In this document: in pieces, positions 10,134-22,375 of the stretch
How the letters are laid out: each line of letters begins with the position of its first letter
Numbering within the stretch: position 1 is the stretch's first letter
Source of the DNA: Tetrastigma voinierianum
Lineage: Eukaryota > Streptophyta > Magnoliopsida > Vitales > Vitaceae
Direction of reading: 5' to 3'
DNA length: 64,000 nucleotides
Assembly (NCBI GenBank): GCA_016808115.1
Contig: JAEQBH010002356.1
Span: 1 to 64,000 of the forward strand
The notes under the pieces: generated by a model
Told to the model about the DNA's origin: nothing
What the model saw: the letters and a program-made list of their open reading frames with translations, nothing else
Databases searched by the model: none
Made by a program: the position numbers and the translations under genes

Positions 10134-13030
10134 TGTGACGCCCAAATTCCGGGGTCCCATTGACTAGTCAGCCAACTCGTTGCACTTCAAACTTAGGTCA
10201 TTGTGCACCTAAGTCTCTGCATCTGACCGATACCAATTACCTATGGACACCGAAAGTTACCTCAAGACTACCTTGATAAGTCCCTCTTCACTAAGACTCA
10301 TTCATTCATTTAAATTGAAAATATGAGGATAATGCACTAAAATGTAGTATGTAAGAGTCCGATCACAACCCTCTTGTACTATAATTACATACCCACTATA
10401 TTGGCAACACAGCCTGGTGCTAACTTAAGTAATTATTTTACACAACATTATATGCTAGGACTAGTTTCCAAGCACTTTTACAAAAGATTCATCAAGGCCA
10501 CATGTCGACCTTCTTTACAATCACGACCTCATCTGAGAGCCGTCCACCGGTGTCGATCCTGTACCTGAAAGGGGGGTTCCACGACGGGGTGAGCAATGCC
10601 CGGGGCCTCTAGTAACCCCACAGAGGCTACCCCCACATGGGCGCATATACAATGGTCATGTCACAAAAAAACATTCCAATCAAGATTATGCAAACTCATA
10701 ACGAATTTGATGCCATGAATGAGATGTGACTCACTATGTCCCATGTACCGAGTCCTCATCGATTCCATCAAACCCGAGTCCCAACCGACTCTCTCACACA
10801 ACGCCTCAACCCATGTGTGATAACCATCATTCTAGATGACATCCAATGATCATTTTCAAAAAAAAAATTCAATTGTTTGTAAACTAAAATATTTCTTGGA
10901 TTTATTACATTACAATGATCATTTTACGTTTAAAATCATGCGCCAGGTGAGTAGCGCATTTTTGGTGTTCCCACCGCCAGCTCCGCAAACCTGCATATTT
11001 TTACGGCCTTCATCATCGGGGACTATGTCCGACCATAATCGATGGCTTTTCACCCATGGGAGGATCTATCCCTTCATGTCGATACTGGGCACGATTTTCA
11101 CCATTTTAATCAATTCATGACTCGCTGGACGTTGTCCCATTTAACTGAGCCTACCCAATCAACACCAAATGCAATGTCGATTTATCAACCATACACTCAC
11201 ACTCATTTAATGCGATGTCCCCGTGCAGATGTAATGCAATTATGCCATCATAGTTATGTCATGTCGTGATATATGATGAATGTTATACGACAATTTAATT
11301 CATGCATACATCCCGCATCTTGTGGTTGTACAGAATATGCTTATAATTTCCAAACATCATTTCTTCAATGTTAATATAATAGCACACATATAGTAACATT
11401 CAATACAATAGCACACAAGCATGATATCACCAAGCCAAACAACATCACCTTGAAAACGGTCCACCATTCTGGACCCCTTATCTTTACTCAGGCCACCAAT
11501 AAAGCACATATTAGTCCCAACACGGCCAAACAGCTAGACGGGCAGAAGGCCAAAAGACCAAAAGACCAGAAGGCCAGAAGGCCAGAAGGCTAGCATGCCA
11601 GAAGGCCCTTAGGTGGAGACACAGCCACCCAACCCTACACGGCCAACCCGTCCTATTACGGCCGTGACGAATTTTTAAAAAGCGGAAAATAAAACCCAAA
11701 TAGGAAGGAACTTTACTTAGATCAATGTATTAAGAACCGTTGAGCCTTACAAAGTCTTCCTAACTCGCAACCCTTGATTTCCCCAAATTCTCTTTGACCT
11801 TTCTAAGTGAAATCCTCATTTTTAGTATGTAATGCGAAGCCTCATCGTGCGCATCTAACTTTAATTCCTGGTTCGACGGATTCTGACCGACGGATCTCCG
11901 TAGATCTGAGGAAGAAGTCTCAGAATTCTTTCCTTCTTCTCCCTCTCTCTTCCACTGTTAACACTTGCGGAAAAATCTCATTTCTTTTCTTCCTCCCCAA
12001 GTCTTATCCCCTTAGGACTATTTATAGTCCTAAAGGTGTGGCTCACATTATGCCACATGTCCCTCACTCTAATTCTCGCTTTTATCCTGCTTACCCCTCG
12101 GTAAAAGACTTAATTTCTTCCTGGCTTAAGTTCAAAATTATATCAGATGAACTTTATTTAATTTATTCTATTTTATTTTATTATTATTATTATTTTCCTA
12201 GGTTTTACAGGGCATCTGTCTCTGCTTGCTACTACCCGACACAAGTTTTCATGCTTTGTGAACAATGGAACTCCGCTGAACTTTGTTCGACGATACTCAA
12301 CCCACTCATCAACCACCAAGGAGGGTGTTTGATAGCACCATGCACTTACACCAATGAATGTGATGTCTCGGTGCATATGCAATGCATTATGCCACTGCAT
12401 ATCAATTTCATGTCTCATATGTAATGAATGTCATATGGACTATACTAGTCATGCATCACATCATGCATTTTGGACAATTATAACACATACTTATAATTTC
12501 CAAACATCATTTCTTCAATGTTAATATAATAGCATACATATATTAACAGTCAATATGATTTCCAACATTTCATCTCAATGTCAATATATTAGAATTCATA
12601 TATCAACATTCAAGAGATAACTAGCACCAAGTAAGTCAATCAAACGTGAGCAAAGACAACTTGGTTCTCAAGACCAATTGTGGCATAAAAGATGCCCACA
12701 AACAAGGCTTCACAACAAGCCATAATGCCACACAAACATGCTATCACCGCAGAGCAACAACACCTTGAAAATACCATTACTCGGACTGGGGTCCACATCA
12801 ATAAGATCCCAACGAACACACCATCAGCGACACAACGGAACACGGATTCGATCCAAAATAATCTTCCGCACAAACAGATAACAACTATCTTGCGCCAGAT
12901 CGAACAACAACCACTACGCCAGATTGATCTTATTCATCAACGCTCTACATCACCAATACCTTAATATCGCCAACAACCGATGAAGATCCATGATTGTTCA
13001 TCGTCGGTCGATCCACTCCCCTCGCCCGAG
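10134..13030 (-). repeat. Gypsy-type LTR mosaic, minus strand
   Basis: Minus-strand LTR end at 10134 (plus TGTGACGCCCAAATTCCGGG), comparable with plus TGTGAATCCCCAAATTCC at 45808 and with the GGGGTGTCACA end at 44029. A GAGAGCCGTCCACCGGTGTC block lies near 10530. Two direct copies of a segment of about 66 bp (CATCATTTCTTCAATGTTAA within 11335-11405 and 12483-12550) imply a duplication offset by about 1.15 kb. ORFs at 11807-12424 and 12692-12964 show no family resemblance. Confidence 0.5.
11542..11606 (+). repeat. Short tandem repeat, AGAAGGCC units
   Basis: Six or more units of 8-9 bases (CCAGAAGGC and CAAAAGAC variants). The 62-aa minus-strand ORF with repeated leucine and tryptophan is this repeat read through. 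Confidence 0.8.
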
Positions 13031-13339
13031 GTGGAAACACAATCACACGGCTTTAAAAGGGCAAATGGCCCCACACGGCTAGCCGGCACCACACGGCCAG
13101 ACGGCCCCTGATGAGCTTAAAAGTCATCTATTTTTAGTCCATTTTTCTGCTTAATTTTCATATAAAAAGAGACAATTACTAAATACGGCTGAACTCACCC
13201 ATCCGTTATTAACGTAGAATGGAAGAAAGAAGATAAACAAAGAAAAATGCGTAAATAAGTGGAATAAAGTACTAATTGGCGAGGTAAAATGAAAGAACTG
13301 GCTGAAGCCACGATGCGCTTAGTTTACATAAACCTACCA

Positions 13340-14140
13340 TGAGGTCGCGACATCGTGAAATCAAGGGAAATCTTATTCGTGTCGCCGGTTGGATAACAAG
13401 ATATTTGAGGTCACGACTCTGAGACCGCTTCTTAAGAAAGCGTAAGGAATGAGCTGACGTCGCGACGCGAGAGTGAAGTCGTGACATCTAGAGCCACAGT
13501 TCAAAGCTACAGAGTCATAAATCGTCGCGATAACATATTGATGTCGCGACATCCGCTATTACGCTAAAGACGCAAAGATTTAGGCTGATGTCGCGACGTG
13601 GGATCGAGGTCGCGACATCAGGAGCAACCAGTTGAAAGCCCCAGAGAACTAGGTTGATGTCGCGACATCGATGATGTCACGACAAGAGGCTGAAGTCACG
13701 ACATCAAGAACCATCAAGAGAAGATCAAGAATATAAGCTAATGTCGCTGGCTACGATCAAGTCGACACCGTGACTCCGCCGCTTGAAGGGTGAAGTTTAT
13801 GAAGTGAGGTCGCGACAAGATATCGACGCCGCGACATCAAGTTTACCAGTTAGCTTCAGTTCCATAAGATGATGTCGCTGATGAAGGAGATTGATGTCGA
13901 CATCCGCGACACGCTTGAAGACTGCAGTTGAAATGAGCCGAGGTCGCGACAAGATATCGACGTCGCGACATCAGGAGAGAACAATTGAAACCTGCCAAGA
14001 CGTGAGAAGATGTCACGACAAGATAGTGATGTCGCGACATCAAGAATGACCAAATCAAGGCTACATAGAGTAAGTTGATGTCGCGACGTGAGATTGATGT
14101 CGCGACATCGATGATGTCACGACAAGGAACCGGGTCGCGA
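13340..14140. repeat. Array of interspersed palindromes TGTCGCGACA
   Basis: By eye about 25 full or decayed copies of TGTCGCGACA, often extended as GATGTCGCGACATC, separated by 20-80 bp of unrelated sequence. Most decayed copies are CpG-to-TpG or CpA changes (TGTCACGACA, GTCGTGAC), the footprint of methylated cytosine deamination. Spacing is irregular and the spacers do not look like repeat units, so this is not a simple satellite. Confidence 0.9.
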
Positions 14141-14213
14141 TTGAATAGTGACTGGGCCTGATACCTAAAATCCACAACATGCTACATTGGGATTAGGGCC
14201 CAATTGAGGAACT

Positions 14214-14223
14214 CCTATAAACA
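14214..14223 (+). promoter_or_regulatory. LTR TATA box
   Basis: CCTATAAACAC lies about 75 bp after the last palindrome of the array and before a pyrimidine-rich stretch (14285-14340). It is a plausible core promoter of the LTR; assigned by sequence only. Confidence 0.55.
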
Positions 14224-15651
14224 CAAGAGCTATCCATTCACAGCAGCTTGGCTGCCACTGCACGAGAGGTCCTGATACCGAAAGCTCATTTTCTTTATTT
14301 TTCTTTTCTTTTCTTTTTATTTTTCTTAATTTTTATTTCCGTCGCTTTAGAGCAGATTATTTCGTATTTTTATTTTCATTTGTATTTTCTGGAATCTGGA
14401 TGTTATCGCTTTTGAGCCTAAGCGAATGCGTATTTCACTCTTTTCAAATTACTACCTGAATGTTTGAAGCTCGCATAAATTCGAATTCGAGATTGTTTAG
14501 CTTCAAATTGCGCTATTCTATGATCAGAGGAATGTCAGACGTGTAATTCAAGAATTGCGAACTAGCCCATTAAGTGAACGTTATAGTCATAATTTATCTT
14601 TCCCGGTCGTTTCTAGCAAATTTTGTTAATTCTTGGCTAATGAATTTACTGGGTTTCGGGTTTATCTGCCTCTGATCCGACACGCTCTTATACCCATGCT
14701 AAGATTCAAGGCCATTGCTCCGATTTCAAGGAGGTCCTCTCGAGTGACACTTGTGGAAGACATTCCCGAGAGTAATGCATACTCTTTGAAGGTATACTAA
14801 CCTGCTATTAGGATCTTTTTCGAGCTTTGTAAGTTCACTTAGATAAATCCTTCACTGAAATCAAGAACGGTCGAATCGTAGCTTATCTATTTAAACAAGC
14901 AAAGAGTTCAATTCCCAATTCGATAGTGAGGTATAATCTCGGTTACCGTGATCTAATCAAGGAAAGGTTGATCTATTCTAATTTCAGGAGGAGCAACTGA
15001 AGTTGTATATCCTCGCTTGACCGATAACTGGGAGCTATATTTCATACCCATAAAACGGGTATGAAGTATTACAAAAGAAAATACCCAGATTAAGGGAAGT
15101 CCATTTTTAAAAGTAGTTATCTAATTTCAGATTCGAGAGAACTGTGGTCATAAATTAGATGATGAAATGAAGTGTGGAGAGTGATCCACCGCACTACAAC
15201 GCCTCGACGATTTTGAAACTTGAGATAATCAAGAATGTATCGCACTAACTACGTGAATCGATAGTTCACTATAACCGCTTTCTATTGGCGGTCTTCGAGA
15301 TAACTATTCGGGATTCATTTCTTTTATTAGAAATTAATCATTCTTTATTCTTTTTTATCTTCCAGTTTTTGTTGGATAGTTCGGGCTTATTTCCTTTTGT
15401 TCGCTTAATTTTCCAAAGACCTTAATGTTGGATCCTACTATCATTTTGTGGTCCAAATAGTATGGAATGAGTAGTCGTGGTAGTTGATTTAAAATTCAGA
15501 CTCAGGATTGAAATCGACTTAACCATTTTATTACTGTCGAATTGCACTTGCAAAATATCGCACTCAAACCAAACTTTGGAAAATGATTTACTTTAAGAGA
15601 TTGGTGGTTTATATAAGAGGCTGAGATAACAAGTTTCGCATACACGTGGAC

Positions 15652-15778
15652 AGACAATAGTCCTTTGGTAATAGTGTCATAAATTTGTAATGAAGTTCTT
15701 TTGTCCCGTTAATGTGTTTTTGGTGCCGTTGCCGGGGATTAGACAATAGTCCTTTGGTAATAGTGTCATAAATTTGTA
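15652..15778 (+). repeat. 38-bp direct repeat flanking the primer site
   Basis: AGACAATAGTCCTTTGG...AAATTTGTA occurs at 15652-15689 and again, identical by eye, at 15741-15778. The tRNA-Asp primer site sits in the 51 bp between them. Confidence 0.9.
15721..15739 (+). other. Primer-binding site, tRNA-Asp
   Basis: TGGTGCCGTTGCCGGGGAT matches the plant tRNA-Asp site (TGGCGCCGTTGCCGGGGA) with one C-to-T change. Athila and Tat lineages use this primer. Confidence 0.8.
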
Positions 15779-15802
15779 TGTGTGTTTTGGTTCGATTAAC
15801 AG

Positions 15803-15845
15803 CCCCACGGTGGAAACATAGCCACACGGCTCTACATGGCCAACC
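15803..15845 (+). repeat. CACGGC-rich segment, one of three in the window
   Basis: GGTGGAAACATAGCCACACGG and then GGCCAACCGG. Related segments occur at about 11611-11655 and 13028-13108. The segment ends at the junction with the copia fragment. Confidence 0.6.
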
Positions 15846-16500
15846 GGTTTAAGATTATTGTTATATATTTTGATGATTTAAACCTTGTTGGAACTTCTGA
15901 AGAGTTCATAGAAACTACAAACTATTTGAAGAAGGAATTTGACATTAATGTTTTTGAAAAAACAAAATTTTGTCTCTTCCTGTAGATCGAGCATTTTCAA
16001 ACTATAGTGTTGGTTCATCAATCAACATATATTAAGAAAACCCGAAAACGTTTTAATATGGATAAAGCATATCCATTAAGCTCCCCAATGCTTGTTCAAC
16101 CACTTGATATGAAAAAGGACAAAAATTTACTTAGTCCTAAAGTACCATATCTTAGTGTTATTGGTGCGCTTTATGTATCTTGGTTAATTGTACCGTCAGA
16201 TATTGTTTTTTTCTGCCAATTTATTAGCTAGGTACAGCCGAACTAAATTCAAGACATTGTAATCGCATCAAAGAGGTACTGCATTATCTTAGTGGAACTA
16301 CTAATATGAGTTTATTTTACTCAAATGAGTCAAAGTCACAATTACTTGGATATGTGGATGTATGCTAACTTTAAAATCCACGCAAAGTCATATCACAAAC
16401 CAACAAATACGCTCAAGTGATAATTTAGCATATTTGTTCAGAAATTCATTGTCAACCTCAACATTCAAGAAGTTAATATACAATATTGGAATGTGTCAAC
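15845..16500 (+). pseudogene. Ty1/copia reverse transcriptase-RNase H fragment
   Basis: The translation starts at the RT catalytic strand as VIYFDDLNLVGT (canonical YVDD), continues through KKEFDINVFEKTKFCL and HQSTYIKK-RKRFNMDKAYPLS, then PYLSVIGALYV, and reaches the RNase H start (SNESKSQLLGY) across frame changes at about 15985, 16230 and 16370. Canonical copia follows the same order. Everything 5' of the YFDD strand is missing, and the break lies next to the gypsy-type LTR. The RNase H active-site acidic residues cannot all be traced. Confidence 0.9.
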
Positions 16501-16650
16501 CAAAGGATATTGACATGAGGGGGAGTATAAATGGATGTTAGTGTGCTGCACTCTTTTTCCCTTCATCCAGGTTTTGTCACACTAAGTTTTACTGGCAAGG
16601 CTTTTAACGAGACAATCCTAACAAATTTCTTTTATTTCCATAATGGTCAT

Positions 16651-16661
16651 TCAAGGGGGAG
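16651..16661 (+). other. Polypurine tract of the second copia element
   Basis: TCAAGGGGGAG stands directly before the TGTTATAAGG start of the 3' LTR. Confidence 0.85.
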
Positions 16662-16909
16662 TGTTATAAGGAAATGTGTGAATGATAATCAATTTACAAA
16701 AGGAATGTTGTCCACCTTTATAAAGTAAATACTAGTTACCTTAAACACTGAGATTACATGCAAATTTAGGTTCCCTCAAACACTTATAAATAGTCTTCTC
16801 CTATTTGTATTTAATTTATCAAAGTAAAGAGAATAAAACTACATTCTCTCATTCTCTCTCAAGATTTCTTTATTTGAATTTCTCTTCATAATTTTTTTTA
16901 TTTACAACA
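16662..16909 (+). repeat. 3' LTR of the second copia element, 248 bp
   Basis: Starts TGTTATAAGG after the polypurine tract and ends TTTACAACA. It contains a TATA box (CTTATAAATAG near 16786) and a CTCTCATTCTCTCTC stretch downstream, the normal layout of a short copia LTR. No 5' LTR partner is present. Confidence 0.85.
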
Positions 16910-18780
16910 AAAAGAATAATATAACCAAGGTCAATAGGAGGGATGATTTTTTTGTTATTCTTAGCCTGCAATCACCCCTTCCATTGTTTATTCCCTAGAT
17001 CTAGGTCTTTTCCAATAAAGTGGTTTTTTCCACACCACTTTAGGTTTGCCTTTATTTTTTTGTGTTTTTTTTGCCGACCTATTGCAGCATGTTTTGTCAC
17101 TGACTTGTTATGGCGAGTAGTTGTATAGTCGACGGTTAGCTTCTTTGTGGGTTTTCGTATTAACAGTTCAGATGACAAAATTCAATCTGATATAGTCATT
17201 AGATCAAATCCTACTTGTCAACATGTTGCAGATCTAAAAATCTAGTGAGATTCTAGACCTTTTATTATTAAATCATACGCTTATAAATCTTTTTGCTATT
17301 AACTTTGATGTTACGTTATCCTCTAAGGTTTTATAATTTTTGATTATGCATTCTTATTTATTGTATTACTAATCAATCATTAAATTTATTTCTTTTAAAT
17401 TTATAAAAGAAAAAAAAGCAAAGGTCAATATAAATTTAAAATAAAATAAATTGAAAAAATATTTAAAACCACTCTAAGGCCTTTTAAAAAAATTATTGAT
17501 TTGTCTCCAATCAATAATCAATGCCAAAATAAAGAAATTTCGCTAGAAATATTTTTGAATTTTTTTCGTGGATGGATCCAAATATTATCACATTTGACAA
17601 AATTTAAAAGTTTAGGCATTCGACGTCACCAAATTTTAACAGGATATGTAATTTTTTCCAATATATCTGTAAATTTTTTTTTTCATCTAGGCCGAGTTTT
17701 TGCTTGTTTCACCTCTGTGATTACCGATATGTCACTGATATATGGAAGATTTTTGCATACATTTTCCGATATTTCGGTCAGTGGATATATCTTCTACATC
17801 GTGGATATCCCGATACTTTCATTCTTGCACGGCATATCGGCATATAAGCCCATGTTCTCGTAAATTGAAAAGAATAAATTTTGAAATTTTGGGATATATC
17901 AGTGAAGTCCCCAATCCATAATCGATCATCAGATATTTCGAGAATTTAACGGTAACATTTTTCGATATTTTCACCAAGAAATTTTTGGTCAAAGAGGGTC
18001 AAACCTCTCCTCTCAAAAAGTACTCTTGCCCGCCAAAAAATAGAGGGAGTACTCTACTCTACCACCAGGCATACTGTTTATCATATCAATATAAATGCAA
18101 AAGTATTTTTTAGATAATGATGAAAATAATCTCATATTTTGTCATATCTTTAATTAGTCATATCTTCGATTAATTAGGAATTATCCTATCTTTGAGAAGT
18201 TCCTTCTTATTTTGATCTTGGTCAACCGATGATGACTGATTAAAGGAGTAAAAAAAAAAAAAAATCCTACGTGTCACTCTTCCCTCCAAAAACCCATTAA
18301 TGCCCTAATAGTCACCTCCTGGCTCTCTTCTTCTCCCTCACTTCACCCAAGGTTGATGTTGTTCTTCCACTCTATCCTGCTCGATTGTCTCCTCTTTCCC
18401 CTCGATATTATTCTTCTTCTCTCTAATCATCCCGACGCTGTATCTCCCATCTCTCTTCCCTCACACCACCTAGCTTCTAATCTTCTTTTATTATTCCATC
18501 TTCTCTATATCTCTCGTCCCTCTTCTTCTCTCACCCTATCTTTTAATCTTCTTCTTCCACCCCCTTATCTCTATACTAAAGGTTTGTTTTGGTCCTAAAC
18601 AATTGGCGACTGACTATCTTAATCTCTCTTTGATGTCATATGGTGTCACTAAGGGGAGATTTTACGCAGCTATTTCAAAATGGAAAACATTATTGCAAAC
18701 AAGGTAAATTGTTGTAATATGGAAAAGTTGCAATTTTTAATTTCATTTGATTGTTGTTTGCAATTTTTCTACATGAAGTT
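16910..18780. other. Intergenic stretch without recognised gene
   Basis: AT-rich sequence. 17640-17970 is rich in GATAT/CGATAT words in both directions. A poly-A run lies at about 18250-18265, and a TC-rich tract at 18300-18570 gives spurious Leu/Ser ORFs. It may include the 5' flank and end of the MULE that follows; no terminal inverted repeat was identified. Confidence 0.5.
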
Positions 18781-18784
18781 GTAA

Positions 18785-19130
18785 AATTATGGGTAGTTAG
18801 AATGTTGTGTCAGGATTGATTAAGTTGTTGTTGTTTGCAAGAATTTTCCTTTTTTGTTGATTTATAGTAGTTAGGATGTGTTTGAATGTTGTTCATTTAA
18901 GAATTTACAAAGATTTTTGTTAATAGTAGTGATTTAAAGTAGTTAGATTGTGTGTGAATGCTACTTCACTTATGAATTTAAGCAAAGAATTTATTGTTGA
19001 TAATAGTAATTTGTTGTTAATAGTTGTGATTGAATAGTAGTTAGGTTGGGTGTGACTGCTGCTCATTTTTTGAATTTAAGCAGTGATGTGTTGTTAATAG
19101 TTGGGATTTATAGTTGTTATGATGATGTTA
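18785..19130 (+). repeat. Diverged tandem repeat upstream of the MULE
   Basis: About four units of 80-100 bp. Each carries GTTRATAGTAGTGATT, TAGTTAGGTTGTGTGTGAATG and a TTTGAATTTAAGCA block. It immediately precedes the first transposase-like coding sequence. Confidence 0.65.
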
Positions 19131-19159
19131 ATAAGTTTTTTTTTGTTCAATTAGGTTAT

Positions 19160-22100
19160 TCTTAAGAAACGAGGAAGTTACATTGGCTAATTTGCACGGT
19201 TGGTTGTTTAAGAAGAATTTAAATGAGTTGCAAGAGTTAAAGGGAGGACCTTTCATATTGATCCTAATGAATTGTGTTGGTTCTAACTTGAAGAATTGGT
19301 CAAAAAGTGTGGGTCATATATGAAAATTGAAGAGATATATCACCTGATTCTAGGTAACTGTCTAGATGAGGGGTTAAGGAGGGTTTATAATGACAATGAA
19401 GTCCTGGAAATGATTGACATTGCTACAGCAAATAGGTTCATTGACTTGTAAGGTGGTAATGGAGTGATGAACCTAAACTGTGCCTCTCATCGTTCATTAA
19501 GGCGAGAAACCCCCAAAAAGAAGGCCTAACAACCTCATAGGAGGTAATTGACAACTAGGAGGCCACAAAGCCAACCCAATAAAGTAAAGGGCAAATATGG
19601 GAAAGACTTCACCAGCTAAAAGACCAAAAATCCCTTCCCCAATTGGTATCCCTAACAACACTTCCTCGAAAAACTCTTCTCCACCGCATACCCTTGAAAA
19701 CCCTTCCCTAAAGAACCCTAACCTTGAGGAACCTACAAGAAACCCTAGAGAAAAGCAACCAGATCCCCATTCAACCCCATTAGAAAAGCAACCAATCCCA
19801 TAAGAAAACCATTCTACCCTACTTGAAACCTAATCTCGGCCAACTCTCAATGAACCAAACCAACTTGAAAGCCAACATGACAATCAGCCTTCAAATTATT
19901 ATGACTGTATACTAGAGAGTCCTCTGCGATGGGATGAACTAGTTGGTGAGGTACCTTCAGAGGATGATAATGATCTCGATGATTTATCAGCCTATTGTTT
20001 AATCTGAAGATAATGTTGAGAGTGATGCAGATCCGGATGACTCAGAGTAGAAGATGGTGCAAATTTTTTCAATTCAGAAGGATGTTGACGCTCAAGGTTT
20101 TAACTACACATTAGAGGTTGATGAATTTGATATTAGTGACGAGGAATATAGGACAGCAAGAGACAAAGTGAGGGGGTGCAATACCAAATTGAATGAGTTA
20201 GCACAGTAGTTACAAAAAGAGGCAATTAAGGGTAGATTGGGGCCTCGGAATAAACCTAGAACTTCTAGGTCTGAGAAGTGGGAACAACAACTACTAGCAC
20301 TTCTAATCATTGAGCAAGCGATTATGAAGATAATGATGATGAAATTCACACTCCATGTGACATCGAAGAAGAAGATATATGAGGAGGAGAGGAGAAGGAG
20401 TAGTGGGGTCTGGCCAGGAATGAGAATACAGACAACATTTCAAAGGGAAAGCAGGATTGAGATTTCAAATACGATGCATTTAAGAGGGTAGTTGCTAAGT
20501 TTGCACAACTCACAGGAATTCGAATATTGTAAGCAACAAGAATAGGTAAAGAAAGACTGTAAGTGTATAACAGTTGCCCTTTAGACTGTAACGCATTGGG
20601 GACTCAAGGAGGGCCTATTTTATCAGAAGTAAATGAATGGCGAGTACAATAGGCAGAATATTGGATGCTAACAAGCAAACGAAGTCAACATGACTTGTTA
20701 AGAAGTTTCTCGTTTTTAAGGCAAGATTCCATTAACCCAACAACTAAAATTATCGATCCATTAGGAGGGCATAAAGGGTTATTATTAAGAAGGCTCTTGC
20801 ATATAAGGTAAAATATTTTGCACATAAAATGCTTCAGGGTCTATGCACGAGCATTATAACAAACTTGTAAGGTATTTGGAAGCCCTTAAGAGTTCAAGCC
20901 TAGAAACTTATGTGTTATTGGTGATTAATCCATGTAACAAACCTTTACACCAGTTTTCCAGAGGTTGTTTGTTTGTTTTTGATGACCAAGAATGGGTATC
21001 GAAGGTCAGAGGGGAAGCTGGATAAGTGTGTCGATGCCTATTTTTTGAAAACGCTCCTTGATGGACAACTATCAAGGCTACTATGGGGAGGGATGGTAAT
21101 GAGCATATAAAATTTGGCAACATGGGCAATTGTGGAGGGTGAGATTAATGATTCATAGAATGGTTTTAATTAAGGTGACAAAGTGTTTAAGATCGATGAA
21201 GGCAATGGGGCTGCATTAATCTCAATGAGCATCAGGTAATTATCAATGTTGTTGCAAATGTCCTTCCCATGCCGAACATAGACATTTGCGTTGCCACATT
21301 TTGCCAATTGGCACAAGTCTTTCAAGGGGGATGAAATGAAGATACCGTTTTAGAAGGCTACTAAGGCATATAACATAGCATAATACAATGAAGCAATGGA
21401 TGACTTAGAGAAAGTGAATCCTGCAGCAATTGTTACTTTTAAAGTGAGCAATCCATAGGTCTTAGCGAAGATTTATGAAAACAAACACAAAGGCTGATGT
21501 GATCATGAACAACCTTGCTGAAACCTTCAATGGTTACATAATTAATGTTAGGACCAAGCATCTGATATACATGTTGGAAGATACAAAAACAGCACTCGTG
21601 CAGAGATTGGTGCTGAAGAGACAAGAGATAAAGAAGAGTTATGTTGTGGTATGCCCTAGAATATAAGCAAAGTTAGAGATAGAAAAAGAAGAGACTGTCA
21701 ACTGCTTCCCAATTCCTTCTACTAAACTAATATTCCAAGTGAATCACAAAATATGCCATTCTACTAAAGACCTTGATGCCAAAGTTGCAATTATAGGAAA
21801 TGGGATTTGTATACCTTATCATTATGCAATCTCATGTATTTTCTTTATTCCCAAGAATGCTCAAGACTTTTTGGATGATCGTTATAAAAGGGAGGCATAT
21901 CTTAAAGGTTATGCAAGATCCATCCCCATTTGTGTAGGTGAGTGACATTGGCCTAGGATTGAACAACTTGATCCTATCCCCTTTAAGATTAAGCCAGGTA
22001 GGCCTAGGAAAAATAGAAGAAAATATCCTCATGAAAACCTAAAGAAACTTGGGAGATTGACTAAGCATGGTATTGAAATGACATGCAGTGTGTGTAAATC

Positions 22101-22375
22101 AAAGCAACATTTTGAAAGGAAGTGTTCTGATAAAGATAGGGTTTTGGAACATATCCCTAAAAGACCTAGAGGTAGACCAAGAAAAGATGGAGCACCACCT
22201 CCTTCAAGCCAAGCTGGCCCTTCATCGTACCACAATGGTGCTACAGCTCAACCTAACAAAACAATAAGAGGTGGTAACGTCATAAGGGGAGGAAGGGGTT
22301 ACAAAGGAGGTAGAGGTGGTAGAAGGAACGCAAGTTCAAATGTAAGGTCATTGAACATCTATTTTTTATTTTAAA
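19160..22375 (+). pseudogene. MULE (MuDR-type) transposase, decayed
   Basis: The domains follow the MULE order on the plus strand. An N-terminal segment with DEGLRRVYNDNEVLEMI lies near 19360-19420 and acidic low-complexity sequence at 19910-20160. A pre-transposase segment (KYDAFKRVVAKF) is near 20470, then HYNKLVRYLEALKSS near 20850. The catalytic neighbourhood (DAYFLK...DGQL, then ATWAIVEGE) falls at 21030-21145, and DEHQVIINVVANVLPM near 21220. A C-terminal part with ETFNGYI is at 21510-21540, a SWIM-type zinc finger tail (YHYAISCIFF...LDDRYKREAYLKGYA) at 21800-21930, and a final zinc knuckle with KHGIEMTCSVCKSKQHFERKC and a Gly/Arg tail at 22057-22330. Many stops and frameshifts interrupt the frame. 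Such proteins cut and paste DNA at inverted termini; this copy is inactive. Confidence 0.92.

Larger units (their letters stand above)
13109..15720 (+). repeat. Long gypsy-type LTR with CpG-palindrome array
   Basis: Begins TGATGAGCTTAAAAGTCATC, a start typical of plant Tat/Athila-type LTRs, and is followed at 15721 by a tRNA-Asp primer site, so it reads as a 5' LTR of about 2.6 kb. The U3 part carries the TGTCGCGACA array (13340-14140). A TATA box CCTATAAACAC lies at 14214-14223. The exact 3' border is blurred by an 88-bp offset duplication around the primer site. No gag follows; at about 15845 the sequence switches to a copia element. Confidence 0.6.

Noticed and set aside
11807..12424. 205-aa plus-strand ORF
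   Set aside because: Within LTR mosaic sequence; no recognisable domain, and it contains a simple TTATTATTA stretch coded as a Tyr run.
13272..14175. Possible CRISPR-like array (palindromic repeats with unique spacers)
   Set aside because: The 10-bp motif is too short, spacing is irregular (20-80 bp), there are no cas genes, and the context is a plant LTR.
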